DNA of 64,000 nucleotides from Euphorbia lathyris (taxonomy: Eukaryota; Streptophyta; Magnoliopsida; Malpighiales; Euphorbiaceae), in assembly GCF_963576675.1 (NCBI RefSeq), contig NC_088916.1, positions 83,469,501 to 83,533,500 on the forward strand, in the 5' to 3' direction. Both the position numbers and the translations under genes were made by a program. This document shows positions 20,811-33,551 of the stretch, piece after piece; the first letter of the stretch is position 1, and each line of letters opens with the position of its first letter. The notes under the pieces are model-generated. The model did no database searches and was not told the DNA's origin. It saw only the letters and a list, made by a program, of their open reading frames with translations.

Positions 20811-23800
20811 CTGCAAGCAGTTTTCAACAAAATTAGATCCATTTATATTATCTTTGTAATTCCACATTTCAATTTCACTAGTTATTATTAGTATTCTAAA
20901 TTGACATCAAATTTTCCCATTCTGACTACAAATCACAAAATGTTCATCAAATCCAATAGACTCCGGAGCTCTATAAGAATAATCACAAAACACTTTCAAA
21001 TTAGTATATTAAAGCGACATGTATCAACATTTTAAGTGGAGTGCAATACACAAATTGGCCTATCAGATTCCAAAGATGAAGGAGCACAATAGCATAATTG
21101 TGGACTCAATATATCAATCTGATGGATAATGTTTTCCTCTCAACAATAGCATATTAGCTGCTTTCAAATAGGCTTCCCTAGCAATGTAGGAGGTCCATTT
21201 GATACTGATTGATGCATTTTTCTAGTATCAGGTGTTTATCCAAAATCATCAAATCCAATAGACTATGGAAGTTCTATAACAACCATCACAAACATGATTA
21301 CTCATGAAATTAGTCCACGACTTCAAATTAGTTAATAAAACTAGCACGTATCAACATCAAAATGCATCAATTAAAACCAGACATCCTCACAACGAATTCA
21401 ATGACATTTTAAGACCATAAAATGCATCACATACTAGTCTATAAATGAAAAGAAGGAAACTGAAGCAAGTAACCTATGAAAAGCAGCAAACACGAAAGCA
21501 TTAATTAGCATATATATAGATAGGAATCCAAACAAGAAAAGGAAAACTTCCAATAGGGGCTAGCTCGGATTCAAGCATGCTAGAAAGAGAATCATCCAAT
21601 GGCCATACAATAACAATAAAATTGTACACCTTTTGGTTCAATTTTTGCTATTGGAACTCTTATAACTAGTTAACCTTAACACAATAGCCATAGTATCAGA
21701 AATAAACACTCAAATAGCATGTGAAATTTCCAATCTCTATACTCATATTCATCCTTATCTGTTTTATTGTCAATCATAGATAATGCATAAATAATTTGGA
21801 TAGAGACCTCTAATTCAGTATAAAATCAGACACCAATTAGGATATTAATCAAATGCTGGCCATGAAAGAAGGTTAACAAATAGTCCTGAGTAACTCAACA
21901 TACAACAAAAGGAATAAATTAAATGAAATTTTAGAAGAAAGAAAAATACCCAAATCGAGGTTCCTATCTCCGCAGGATTCCTGAAAGTGTTACAGTTGCA
22001 CTTCATAAAATACTTCGAAGCAACATAATGAACCTAGTAAAACAAAAGAAGGGCAATATATACAACTCTAGTTAGCCAGATGCTAGAAATAAAATTGTGG
22101 AAAGAACAAGTCTGAATATTTAATAAACAAGAAACAAGATGAACCAACAATGACCCATCTTGCCCAACCACTCACCCTATATTCACAGATAGCAACTATC
22201 TTCAACACAATGAGGGCATAATTATCTATGTATGGAACTATATCAATATCACCGAAATATTTTTCTTCTTTCTTTAGCTTTATATGTTTATTTCATTTCC
22301 ATTTAGTTGAATAAAACATGGTGTTCTAGTGATCGGTTAACATTTTCAATTGATAATAATTTTATTAGATTTACTAGTTTATAAAACCAAGCATGAATTC
22401 CTTTTCCATCCTCACAAAAGCTATGAAAGACCGAGCCACTATTTCCACAGATCTTATCAACTTATGATGCATCCAGTTTATACCCACAGCCATCCGCTCT
22501 GCAAAATGGTTGCCAGCAGAGGGAATGCCAATAAAACGTTCTAGCCGATCTTGTCACTTACTCGATAAAATTTCCCCTATCGATGCCTCTACTAACAGTT
22601 AATGGTTATGGACTAAAGTTGATGTTTTATGCCTCCTGGACATAAAGCTTCGATTTCAAACCCCCAAATTATATATACTTAATCATCTGGATGCATACAC
22701 TCTAAGAAAAATTAAAATTAAAATTATCAAAAGCCTAAAATTTATCCAAAACCCCAAATTATATATACTAAAACAAATTGAACTTAAAATCATAGACGTT
22801 AGTAATACAATCAACGAAATCAAGCCTTCGATTTCATGTAATAGTTGAAAAAAATTTGAAAAATTACCTCAATATGCAGGAGTTAGATCACATCCATTCC
22901 TCGTTGTTGACATGATGTAGCCGTCGTAACCACAACCCCTGCTAACAGGTCTGCCATCAGTTTATACAAAGAAAAAGGAACGAATAAATAAAGGAAAGAT
23001 TAGAGAGAGGTGATTGGAGAAAGAACCGTGAAGTATACATGGATGAATGAAGAGGGAGGTGATGGTCGTAAATGGACCAAAGAATAAGGAGGCGGGAAGC
23101 AGAAAGAATCATCTAGGTTAAAAATATTCCATCTCGAGGACATCTTCCATTTCTGATTCAACGTGTTCTTATAGTTAATCTTTAACAAATAATATAGTAA
23201 TAATAATATATTACAAATACTTTTAGCAATCAATTTGCTAAAAGGGCACTAAAATAGATCCATTAGAGGGAGACAAATACAAAAATAGTGAAACAAATAT
23301 GTTACCTCACCAATACAACAATAAAAGATGAGATACGGAGCTTCTGATATTAGGAATGATGAAATTAACTAAAGAAAGAATTATGTTCCAAAAAAATTTA
23401 GTAGCATCCAAATATAAATTGAAGGATATAGTTGCTATTATTGCATACCATCACATGAACACAACAAAATATCCACACGCTAGCAAACTAAGATTGGGGT
23501 AAAAAGACTGCCCTCAAATTAAATACCTCTATCTCTTTTTCAACAACCAAAAATAGAAAGTTTGTTCAAGCACCTGAATAGATGTAATCTCAAGGTTACA
23601 TGGATCCTTCATAGTAGCAAAAAACAATGTGTTCAATCTACCATGGTACAATTTCTCCTTGACCGCATCAAGCTACTATCTCGACGTGCCAGTCAAAGAG
23701 GAGCAGGTCGAGTGAAGAAGGAGCAGTTGAGAGGAATAGCTCCAACTGTCGAAGGGCTACACATACTAGCAGGTCCAAGTCAAGACGCGAGGACGAATAG

Positions 23801-24809
23801 CACTACAGTTTTTTTATTAGAGCCATGCCAGAATTTGAACTGGAACAGGGGAAACAGCTATTAGCAAAACTATTTAAACTATACTGAATTAAATTTTGTG
23901 CAAAGGAATAACCATAATTTGGCCGGCTTCAGTAGGATTATAGGTTCATAATTGGCAAATATCAAATTCATATATGCTTAATAAGGAGGAAATAATGAAT
24001 GTAAGAAAATATTAGAATGTCGCTAATGAATCTGCCAAATATAAAGTTTATTTTACATTTATAGGAGGATCTTATGAGCTCCTTCAAAAAGTCTAATCTA
24101 GATCCTCTACATCTTATGAAGAGGTAGGTAGTACAAAGAAAGAACCTCTATATATATAGGAATGTATAGTTTAGCATACCACTGTGTAAAAAAGAAGAAA
24201 TTAAGAAATTAACCATACCATCTAGAATTCTGAAAATTCAAGAAGTTTGCACACTCAAACAAGGCCTTAGTTGTCATCCCCTTTTCCAACCTCCAAATGT
24301 TCAGTAATGGCAACTTCACTATTCTGCTTATTGGAAAAAAAATTAACGTTTCTATAAGGCTCGTTTTGTGATTCTGTTAAATCTTTGCTAATAACATCAC
24401 GAAATCAATTCTTCAAATTAAAACAAAAACCCTAACATGCGATTGACCCAAAATTGTTCAAAACCCTAAAAAAATCAATTCATAAAATTAAAAAACAAAA
24501 ACCTGTTGTGCCACAAACAGCTTCTGTCGTTAGAGTCACCAGAGATACCAGTAGAGGTGTGCCTAGCGGTAGACTAGAGACGGGAAGAAGACAGAAGGTT
24601 CAGGGAAAGGGAAACAGGGAGAGAGCGAGCTTGGATTGAGGGAGCGAGACGAGTTTGATCGCAGAGAGAGAGAGAGAGAGAGGCGGTGGAGAACTTGTGT
24701 CTACAAGAAAGGGATTTTCAATTTCAGAATTTTTATTTTACTGAATTTCTTTGATTTTGCTTTTGGGGGGAGTTGTTCCCGCTGAATTTCTTGATGATTT
24801 CAGTTGGCA
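20811..24809. other. Intronic/intergenic DNA within the inverted repeat
   Basis: It may contain the upstream introns of the SNARE pseudogene. On the minus strand, 24681-24500 is pyrimidine-rich with CT repeats and resembles a plant 5' untranslated leader, which is only inference. A short open stretch starting ATGGCAGACCTG (about 22955, minus) was not recognised. No other gene is supported. Confidence 0.4.
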
Positions 24810-25217
24810 GTTACTACTTTGACAAGTGTCTTCCATTTTTTACCTTCAACAAAATTCTATTGAAAAACAATAGTATATTGAAACAATTTCTATTAAAAAA
24901 CAAGAGTATATTGAATGCAATTAAACAAGAACAACATTAAAATTTCAGTAATCCATTTAAGTTTTAGATCTAGCATGAGGTAACAGACTTATTAAACCAA
25001 AAAAAAAAAAAATAAGAGTAACTTCAACCAGAAGCCAGGCACTAATCAAACCATTAATTCTTTGTATGAAAAGGAAGAAAGGAACAAATCCAATTGAATA
25101 TGATTTCCGAATGAAATAGAAAAATAAAACAAATTCAAATTCCTTGGATATGAAGAGAAAGAACTGTTACCAACATACAAACATTGGCTTTCTCAGTAAG
25201 ATGCATCTTCTTTTTCA
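24810..25217. repeat. Right arm of long inverted repeat
   Basis: Reverse-complement partner of 18219-18648. The two arms enclose about 6.2 kb including the SNARE pseudogene. No target-site duplication was seen outside the arms, so a transposon origin is not shown. Confidence 0.85.
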
Positions 25218-25509
25218 CGAATCGTGCAAATACAAATCAAACCTGCAATTCCACATTCAGAAAAAAAAAATTCGATAAACAAAAAAAATAAAGGAAATCG
25301 AAATCAAAACGTGGTTAAACAAATAGACTAACATCTCACTTTGTTTCAACTAAACTTTATGCTAAACTTTATAAATGAAAATTATACTAAACTTTATTTT
25401 TTGAGATATACAGTTTAGATTCACTAGAAACGAGCATTAGATCAGACTTAACCAAAACAGATTCAACACTGAGCGTAAGTAGAATCAAAGACTATTGTTA
25501 AAAGTCTCA
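25218..25509. other. Spacer, no feature recognised
   Basis: AT-rich DNA without coding signals. Confidence 0.5.
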
Positions 25510-25675
25510 TATTGCCCATCCCCCCATGTGCTTTTAATTCCACAAATTAATGAGGTTGTCTGGACTGGAACGCTCGACCATTTGGTCTTAGAGGCTCTGG
25601 TACCATGTCATGGAACCGATTGAACTAAAAGCTCGAACTGATAGTTAAGGCCCAATCATAGATCTTATATTAACT
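25510..25675 (-). mobile_element. tRNA-derived SINE-like repeat, copy 1
   Basis: On the minus strand it contains TTTTAGTTCAATCGGTTCCA, then CATGGTACCAGAGCCTC and a degenerate B box before CAACCTCATTAATTTGTGG. It shares these blocks with 55720-55950, 56876-57050 and 47495-47640. Confidence 0.6.
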
Positions 25676-25801
25676 GTAAAGTCTAAAAATACATCTTCAT
25701 CTATTTATGAGGTAGTTTTTTTCTTCCCCTACCTTTGAACCTATTATAAGAGTTAGTGTTGCAGGATTGAGAGATCGAAATAATGAGGATCCAGAGTTAG
25801 T

Positions 25802-26215
25802 AGGGTTAAGGTGCAAAAATACCCCTAATGTGTCAGGAGTAATTTTACCCATAACGTCTAAAATAGTGCAATTTTACCCCTAAAGTTAGTAGCCAAGAGA
25901 AAATTTATAAATTGGTGAATTTTTTGAATTGTTTTGTCCAATTCTTACAAAAGATAGTATATTTTCTTTTCCACATCCCAACATATGTTTGTGATTTGTT
26001 ACCGATAAAATGATTCACGTGTAAAATGTAGATGACAAAATTCATGACACATAAGACAATTTGATGAATTATTTCTCAAATTAACCCAATTTATCAGTGT
26101 TAGTGGTAAGATTGCTCTTGGCTTCCAAAGTTATGGGTAGAATTACACCATTTTAGACGTTAGGGGTAAAATTACTCCTGTCCCAAAACGTTATGGGTAT
26201 TTTTGCACTTTAACA
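25802..26215. mobile_element. MITE, 'TACCCCTAA' family, copy A
   Basis: Inverted termini are AGGGTTAAGGTGCAAAAATA at the left and the complement of GTGTTAAAGTGCAAAAATA at the right, each followed by CCCCTAACGT-like blocks. The flanks GAGTTAGT and GAGTTCTT are a possible degenerate 8 bp duplication. Related copies are at 32949, 40557 and 55210. Confidence 0.7.
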
Positions 26216-26254
26216 CGAGTTCTTATTATGGTTTTTGTATTTAGTTGTTACGGA

Positions 26255-26445
26255 ATAAGCATGTTTAGAGAGCTGGTAAGACATTTGCAAAGTTCAGGGA
26301 GCTAAAAAAAATTCATGGGCAAGTTTAGGGAGTTAGTGATACGAAATAAGGAAGTTTATGGAGCTGATGAGACACTAGCAAAGTTCAGGGAACCAATCTA
26401 CTATTATGGACAATTTCAGAGAGCTGGCGATATAGTATGCCATAA
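26255..26445 (+). repeat. Degenerate 35-45 bp tandem repeat
   Basis: The phrase AAGTTTAGGGAGCTGGTGA recurs in variants at about 26262, 26289, 26320, 26349, 26380 and 26409. A 75-codon frame across it is incidental. Confidence 0.55.
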
Positions 26446-26999
26446 AATTATTAAAGTTTTGCTTTTGACCATAATAAAATCATTCATGGTGCCCAAAAGA
26501 TGGCATGAACAATTTGCAAGGGAACTCAATGTCACGTATTAGTCACACATGAAAAAAAATCATGTGCTAGATACATTGATTATGATCATAAATTTTAAAA
26601 AAATAAAATCAATTGGAGTTCGACCCATCTATCCTTCCTTGTACATCTCCTCTAACAAACAACCTATATAAAAAGCCACTTTTTATACTATCTCACCTCA
26701 TATCGCCTCTGTTAAACATAGTGGTACCTAATAGTATAATACTATGACAAAACTCAATAACTATTTAAATTATTTGGTGACCTTCATCTCGAGATTAGCA
26801 AACGGAGCGGCTCATGTTATGGCTACGTGTTCTCAGTACAATGCTAGTTTCATTAGTGATTTTTCTATCCCTAATTTCTTGGTTTTTATAGTTTGTACTG
26901 AATCTTCTTTAATTTCTTAATAACATTTTGTTTGGTTCAAAAAAAGTAACTATTTAATTAATTTATTTAGCTTTGTATTTGAGAGGAAGTTGGCTTAAA
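26446..26999. other. Spacer, no feature recognised
   Basis: No coding or repeat signal that I can support. Confidence 0.4.
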
Positions 27000-28675
27000 C
27001 CCCCCTAGATCCACTCCAAACCCTAATTTCATGCTCTTCACAGTTCATTGCCTTGCACAGTCTTCTTCTTTGGTCATCCTAGGTCTTTAAAGCTCAGGAA
27101 TTCTATACTTATATTTCTGGGTAAGCTCATAGTTAGAGCTACCAAATTAGGGTCTATAATTTTCCAGTTGTGCATTTTGTAATTTAAGATGGAATTCGTC
27201 CGTCCTTTTTAATTGCTTAATTTTCTTTGATCATTGGGATAATTCCAATTTGCTAATGTAAATTGGACTCAATTCCTCTTTATAAGAAAAATTATTTTGC
27301 ATGGATGTTTATAAATAGATAATCAGATAATTTCAAGTGAATTTTGTTTTACTTGGTATATAAGTGAGTCACAAAAATTAGTTTGACAAGTTAAATTTGT
27401 TGTTGTCAAAACCTAACCACGTTGATCTGAACCACGTATGGATGGTAATATTGCGTTTTGGCTTTAATGAACAGTTCTTTTCCGTTTGCAACTAACATGG
27501 GCTTAGACCAACTCCAACACATTTCATTAACTTTACTGCATCAAACCATGTTTTCATCATTTTGTCTCTCTGTTTTGATGTTGCTATAATGTTTTTACTC
27601 TAACCCATTTCATTATTATTTTATTTTTTTGATAAAACATTTCATCATTATTAGAGTTAAATGATTTTGTATGGATTGATTATTAGTGTTAAATGATTTT
27701 TTTTTTTTTTATGTATATAAAATAAATGAAAAAGAAAATAAATAATATTATTTTTTATTAAATGATGCTCCATCAAAAAAAATTCATGGAGCATCAAATT
27801 TGATGATAAATGACCGTATTTTGATGCATACGGTTTGCTCCTGGGTTGGAGATGGTCTTAGAGACGTAATGGTGGTGAAATTTGTATGCTCTTGGCTTGG
27901 AAAATGATTTTTCATTGTGATGGATATTTGAAAATCAGGGAAGTTTCTTTGAATTATTGCTTAAATGAGAATGATAAATTTGGAGACCCTAAGAAGGCTG
28001 GTGATTAGTGTGTGTTTCCCTTTTTCACTATTTGTTTTTTCCTACTTCATTTTGCTTCACTCAGTGAACTGTATTTTGAAAAAAAAATCATAGCCCTAAC
28101 ATGAATCCAGGTTTTAAATCATTCACAGTGTTGAAGGCATCAAAAGATGGAATTTACAGTTTTAAATGTAAAAACTTCAAATATGGGTTGATATCTAGAA
28201 GGGTAGAAGCCATGTATATGCTTGCATGGTTGTTATCAAAGAAATTATATTGTGAGCCCTTGTTTCTGAATGGCAAAAAACTTTTAAACTTTGCAGCTAA
28301 TTTTGATGACTTCATCTTCCAATAATTAGGACATTATTTGAGAGCATAAGCTTTGAAGGCTTTTAATTTGTTCACTATATGCAATGAAGACATAAAGAAA
28401 TTATGTCTGAGGCTTCATATGTTTTAGACTTTTATCATCTTTAGATTTTAGAAGATTACTATGACTATTTCCATTATTAGTAAATATGGTTTTTGTTTGT
28501 CGGCATGTTATCGTTTCTTGAGGTGCACTGTGATGCATATGAATGTGCCTTGCTTTACCTATTTGTGTAAGGAACATAGTGTCTAGTTGCTCTTTGAGAT
28601 GATATGTTCATAGTTGCAAATGCTAAGTCGATCCTTTTGTTTCGGCTGTAATTTTTACATAGAGTGTTTCCGCAG
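27000..28675 (+). other. Possible 5' untranslated exon and first intron of DMS3-like copy
   Basis: The stretch around 27000-27122 is leader-like and ends TTTCTGG before GTAAGC. The next acceptor is TTTCCGCAG at 28675. The intervening DNA contains a Tourist-like MITE and an unrecognised 74-codon frame at 28101-28325. The assignment as a 5' leader is inference from position only. Confidence 0.35.
27506..27857. mobile_element. Tourist-like MITE
   Basis: Termini GACCAACTCCAACAC and, from the right end, GACCATCTCCAACCC form inverted repeats. They are flanked by TTA on both sides (27503-27505 and 27858-27860), the target duplication of PIF/Harbinger elements. The interior is AT-rich and non-coding. 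It lies in the presumed first intron of the plus-strand DMS3-like copy. Confidence 0.75.
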
Positions 28676-28777
28676 GATTTGTCAGCTCAGATGAAAGAAG
28701 AAGCTAGTATTATCGCAAGTAATGAAATGCACTATGGTGGTTCTATGCAAGCCCAATCCATCATATACAATTCTAAG
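28676..28777 (+). pseudogene. DMS3: DMS3-like exon, plus arm (N-terminal)
   Basis: This 102 bp exon lies between TTTCCGCAG and the donor AAG|GTTTTC. It is read in phase as 34 codons (DLSAQMKEEASIIASNEMHY, GGSMQAQSIIYNSK) and corresponds to the N-terminal segment of DMS3 just before its coiled region. It joins in phase with the exon at 42272-42382, now 13.5 kb away because a CACTA element sits in the intron between them. The reading frame is intact, but the exons for the SMC-hinge-like core do not follow, because an inverted copy of the same exons comes next. Confidence 0.7.
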
Positions 28778-28841
28778 GTTTTCAATTTCCATAGCATATT
28801 TACATTTTGTTGTGATGTGGGTGTAAATAAAAAATAACTCC

Positions 28842-29400
28842 CACTACAACAAATATCATTTATAGCCACGGGTAAATTTGTGACTAAAGTGAAAAAGTTC
28901 CGTGACAAAATGATTTAGCGATGATAAAATATTTCATAGCTTGTCGTAGCTAGAAGTGGCGTAACTAAAGGTTTAGCTACGTAACTTAGGTTACCCGTAA
29001 CTAATAATAGATACATATAGCTACAAAAATAAAAAACTATAACTATAATAATATTATTTATTGCAATGAAAATATTTAATTTGTAACTAAATATTGATGT
29101 AATTAGCTACGAAAGTTATGTTTCGGATAAATTTTAGTTTAGCTACTTATAACAATGTTTGTAGCTAAAAAATTGACTTTTACCATAAGTATTTAACTTG
29201 TAGCAAAATAATAATATAAACAGCCAAAAAATTACAAAAACCATGGCTAAAACTTAAATTTATAGATTTGAAATTAATTTTGTAGCAAAATTAAAATTTA
29301 TTGCTTTAAATGAAAAGTAATATAACAAAATCAATTCAGTATTAGCTATAAATTTTAAATTTGTAGTTGAAAAATATTAATATTTTTTTTGAACCAGAAA
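28842..29400. repeat. CACTA left subterminal repeat region
   Basis: Multiple TAGCTAC / GTAGCTA motifs and AT-rich spacers, mirrored at 41640-42106. These are the probable transposase-binding region by analogy with En/Spm; the binding itself is not shown. Confidence 0.7.
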
Positions 29401-30079
29401 AATAATAATATTAAGTACATGAATATATAATTTAAACTGGGAAACCATGTCAATTATAGATAAATTATGAAAAGGAAAGATAAATTCATATCCATAAATA
29501 ATATGAACAATTATCTAAATAGAATAGTTTTACAATTTTCAATTGTTCTAAACACCAAATACGAAAGAAGTAATATTTAAAACATACAATGCTTAAAATA
29601 AAAATTATATTAATCAATATATTCAAATACATGTTTCTCTGAAGTGAAGCTTGACATTCCATAGAGTCTTCTACATCACCTTAGAGATCGTCCATAGACT
29701 GCAAAAATTACACAACTCCTTCAAGACAATATATAAAAATAACTGAGCTTACATAAATTATACAATTAATCGTTATAATTTAGTTATTCAATCACATAAG
29801 AATGTTGAACAGGGACATAACTAAATATATCAACATGAATTAAACGTCCCTATGATCTAATGGAATTATATCACTAAACAAGGACATACATATATTACCA
29901 AAAAATTACCCACTGCAAAAAAAAAAACACATGATGTTCGAGCACTAAAATATTCCGTGACACATGAAAAGTTTAAGCTTGTTTTAAAAGTTTCAGTTTT
30001 GTTGTTCGAGCACTAAAATATTCCGAGACACATAAAAAAAAATATGTTTCAAAAAGGGTATCTAAATTCATTTGCTAAC

Positions 30080-30463
30080 CTGTCTTGAGGGAAGCACCCT
30101 TGCAGTCCATCCTTCAATCTCCTTGACACCACTGTAAAAATGAGGGCTGGTAACACCACATTTGTTCAACCTACCCATCATTTCTATAATAATTTTACCG
30201 CATCTGTGATAATCAGCATACTCAAACTCAGCAATGTATCTTACACAGCAAAAACAAAGGCTGAAGCAAAAAACAGAAACAGTTCATTAATCTTTTCAAG
30301 GAAGAGTAAAAAACAAAACAAAACTGATACCATGTTTTTGCATCACAAGTAGAAATCTGATGATGACTTTTGAGGAAGGCCAAATCATGGCCTAGCGTTT
30401 CCCTGGCTTTTCAGCATTGTATCTACACTTCGGAGAATCATTCAAAACACTAACTCTCACCAT
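30080..30463 (-). pseudogene. RPS15A: Captured ribosomal protein S15a (uS8) gene fragment
   Basis: Two minus-strand exons are recognisable. Exon 1 (30463-30331) reads MVRVSVLNDSPKCRYNAEK.., a TAG where the family has glutamine (codon 24), then SSKVIIRFLLVMQKH and a donor GTATCAG. Exon 2 (about 30240-30080) reads [32 protein letters not shown] and [17 protein letters not shown] up to a donor GTTAGC. Together they cover about 98 of the usual ~130 residues of cytosolic uS8/S15a, a 40S subunit protein. The last exon is absent and the acceptor of exon 2 has lost its AG. With its position inside the CACTA and its intron retained, this indicates DNA-level capture and later decay. Confidence 0.88.
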
Positions 30464-30882
30464 CTTTATTGCTAACAAATTTAAGATACGCCAATCACAA
30501 GTCAACTCAAGATATGGTAATAAAAGGGATTCATACCTAGACCAAAACGATAAAAACAAACACTGTGGTCTCATAATGAAAATAGAAAATCAGAAGCCCA
30601 AAGATGTAGAAGTTTAAGGATAAATGACAGAACAAAACAAATTTTAATTTAAAAAAAGAACTACAAAGGCCAAATGATCAAGAATGTTCTGAACTTATAT
30701 GTGCCCAAACTCTAAATCTAGTCATAGAGCTAAACTAGATAATTCAAATTGGTATAAGATAATTTCAGCAACTGAATCTATTTTTCACAATGGAACATGG
30801 TTATGTTTTTTTTAATATATGATAATTTCAAATTAGTATTAGATAATTTCAGCATCTGGTTAGTCACCAGATTAAACATTTA

Positions 30883-31293
30883 ATGAACATGAAAGATTTT
30901 TTGAAGGTTCAATGGATTATCAAATATTGTTTTAATATTGCTGATCAACATTCCGATGGACAGCAGGGATTTGAGGAGATAGATATAAAGAAAGTAGAGG
31001 AACAATCAACAGAGTTAGAGAAAGATCTGATAGTAAAAGAACTTGAAACCCTTAATGTTCTTGAAGAACTTGGGACAACGAAAGGGATCGTCATGGAATT
31101 GAAGCTTCAGCTACAGAAAGAAGCTCTAAGATATATGTCAATCCCAGATGATCATGTTGCAAGTCCTGCTTCTATCAAGGAAATGAACAAAGAAAACTGT
31201 AGCTTATTTCCTGTCCTGAAGTCCTTTCCTGACATGATCTTTATGGAGTTGAAACAAGCCAAGTTGAATCTCGGTAAACTATTAAAACTATAA
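30883..31293 (+). pseudogene. Captured WEB-family coiled-coil gene fragment
   Basis: A 136-codon frame contains ELEKDLIVKELETLNVLEEL, TTKGIVMELKLQLQKEA and MIFMELKQAKLNLGK. These blocks are characteristic of plant WEB (WEAK CHLOROPLAST MOVEMENT UNDER BLUE LIGHT)-like proteins, which are long coiled-coil proteins. Only a middle portion is present; the long coiled-coil body is missing on both sides, so it is a fragment. The first ~30 residues do not resemble the family and are probably read-through from flanking DNA. It lies about 420 bp from the RPS15a fragment, on the opposite strand, inside the same CACTA element. Confidence 0.6.
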
Positions 31294-32948
31294 AGAATGA
31301 ATTTCAAAAACAGAGTGAACTTGTAAACCTAAAAAATGTAAGCAACAATATGGGTAAAAACAATCATAGTTGTATTTGTTCAATTGAGTCTTCCATAGAT
31401 AATGTCACTAACTTTTATTTTTCTCAACCCTCTAGGCCTAGACATCTTAACCTCTCTCGATTTCTTTTGAAATTTTTTTGGAAATTGTCAAATCAAAATA
31501 AAAAACCAGTTTATATATAATACAGAGATAAACAAAAGTTTCAGAATGAGAAACAATTAACAAATTAACTTTCTAGAGGATATGGAGGGGATTGTTATAC
31601 CTTTGGTATAACCTTCCCAATATCTGCATTCTTCAAGAAAAGCCTAAAGGAATGAAATAAACCAATATTAATAATGATATACAGTGGTGGAACCCGAGTT
31701 TTTTTATAACTTTAACAAGATAGATATTCCTGGAGATGTAACAAAATGTAGTGAGAATATAAAGAACTGAAGTCAAATTAACAAAGTTAAATTCATATAT
31801 AGGCATATCCCACTGGAATTCAGATTCGTAATTTGCAGTCACATACACCAATTTGAACTCAATCGAATTCTGTTTTAAACATTACATATTTTTATTCTAT
31901 TCTAACGAAATTCACAAGATCAAACCACTTTAGAACAAAACTAAATAAAAAAGGAAATTCCTTTCATACATCAACTTAGCACTTAGATCAATAAATTGTA
32001 GTACCTGCAGCTAAAAAGTGCAGTAATGAATACATCACAACTGAAACTAGTTAGATTGAGATGAATACATCACAACTGAAGCTAATGAATTAAAATGAAG
32101 CAAAACAGAACAGTAATCATCAAAAGCCCTCAATTCCGAATGGTAATAAGTAACCAAAAGCAAAACTTTACAGTATCTAGTCTCAATTGGGAGCAAAGCA
32201 GTATAGTAAATTGAAAGATAAATTGAAAAACCCTCAATTCAGAATAGTAATCAAAGTAATAAGTAAAGAAGGAAAATTTAAAAGTCAAATTGAAAGAAAA
32301 AATCTACTGAAAGACTAATTGAAAGATAACTCATGTATATACAATAGACTAACTAAGGTAGGGTTAGGGATTTAATATAAAAATTGAAAACTAAACTAAC
32401 CTGGTTGGAGATCAATTCCGACGAAGAATATAGGTTGCGGGAGAAGCCGATGTGGAGGCTGGTTGAGTCCTGGTGGTCGTCGTCGTTGGACCTGGAGAAG
32501 AAAACGAAACGTATAAATGGGAGAGAAAAAATGAGAAGAAAATCGTATTTTGGAGAAGAAAAGGATAAAGAGGAACTATCATAGTTAGTCGAAAATTTAG
32601 AGCGGGATATTTTGGTGTGAATGAAAATTTCCCGTGAAAATCTAGCGGGATTATAGATAGTGGCGAAGGTGGTACAAAGCTAGAATTCTATCCACGTGAG
32701 GTTGCGTTATTTGTTTACTAAGTAATTGAAAAATTAATGTATTTTTGAATTGTTGATTTTACTTCACTGTTATAGAAATTCAAAAGGCACCCCCAATTAA
32801 CACGTCCATACATTTTCATATTGTTTTATTTTTTCTTTAGAGAAAAAAAAAATCACACTTTCTTTTTTGACGGAATTCATAGTTTTCTTATTTCAGAATC
32901 ATATTGATGTAATATAATATATAGAATTGGAAAGTGTATATTTATTTA
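31294..32948. other. CACTA interior; possible further captured exons
   Basis: On the minus strand, 32495-32403 reads as an open segment ending CAACCAG before GTTAGTT. The stretch 31643-31600 lies between TTTAG and a GTATAAC donor. Both could be captured exons, perhaps a leader of the RPS15a fragment, but neither was recognised. Confidence 0.3.
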
Positions 32949-33541
32949 AGGGTTAAGGGGCAAAAAATACTCCTAAAGTTTTGGGTCATAAGTAATTTTA
33001 CCCCTAACGTTTAAAATTGTGCAATTTTACCTCTAATGTTTGTAGCCAAGAGCAATTTGACCTCTAACGTTGATAAACTGGATCAATTTCAGACACTATT
33101 ATAAAATACAGACCTTTTTTTCTTTATTTTGTATCAATTGCATATCAATTTGTTCTAAAAAAATGGATATAATGTTTTTTGTAATTTAATAATAAAATTA
33201 GAGATTAATATTTATAAATTCGGTGAATTTTTTGAATTTTTTTTTGTCTAATTCGTACAAAAGACAGTATATTTTTAATATTTTTTCTTATTATTTTCAC
33301 ATCCCAACATATGTTTGTGATTTGTTGCGGATAAAATAACGCATCTGTGAAGTGTAAATGACAAGATTCATGATTGAAAAGACAGTTTGATGAATTATTT
33401 TTTAAATTGACTCAATTTATCAACGTTAAAGGTAAAATTGCTCCTCGCTTCCAACATTATGGATAAAATTCCAACATTTTAGACGTTAGGGGTAAAATTG
33501 CTCCTGACTCAAAATGTTAGGGGTATTTTGCACCTTAATCC
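32949..33541. mobile_element. MITE, 'TACCCCTAA' family, copy B (593 bp)
   Basis: Inverted termini AGGGTTAAGGGGCAAAA and the complement of TTTTGCACCTTAATCC are flanked by a perfect 8 bp duplication TTTATTTA (32941-32948 and 33542-33549). The size of the duplication suggests a hAT-like origin. It is nested in the CACTA element and directly precedes the TTACG array. Confidence 0.88.
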
Positions 33542-33551
33542 TTTATTTAAT

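Noticed and set aside
23562..23864. 100-codon plus-strand frame
   Set aside because: No recognisable motif, no splice or promoter context, and it lies in repeat-rich DNA; probably chance.
18219..25217. A complete TIR transposon carrying the SNARE gene
   Set aside because: The inverted arms are real, but no target duplication or conserved terminal motif was found, so it is left as an inverted repeat.
28101..28325. 74-codon frame in the presumed first intron of the DMS3-like copy
   Set aside because: No homology recognised and no splice signals placing it in the transcript; mentioned only as part of the intron.
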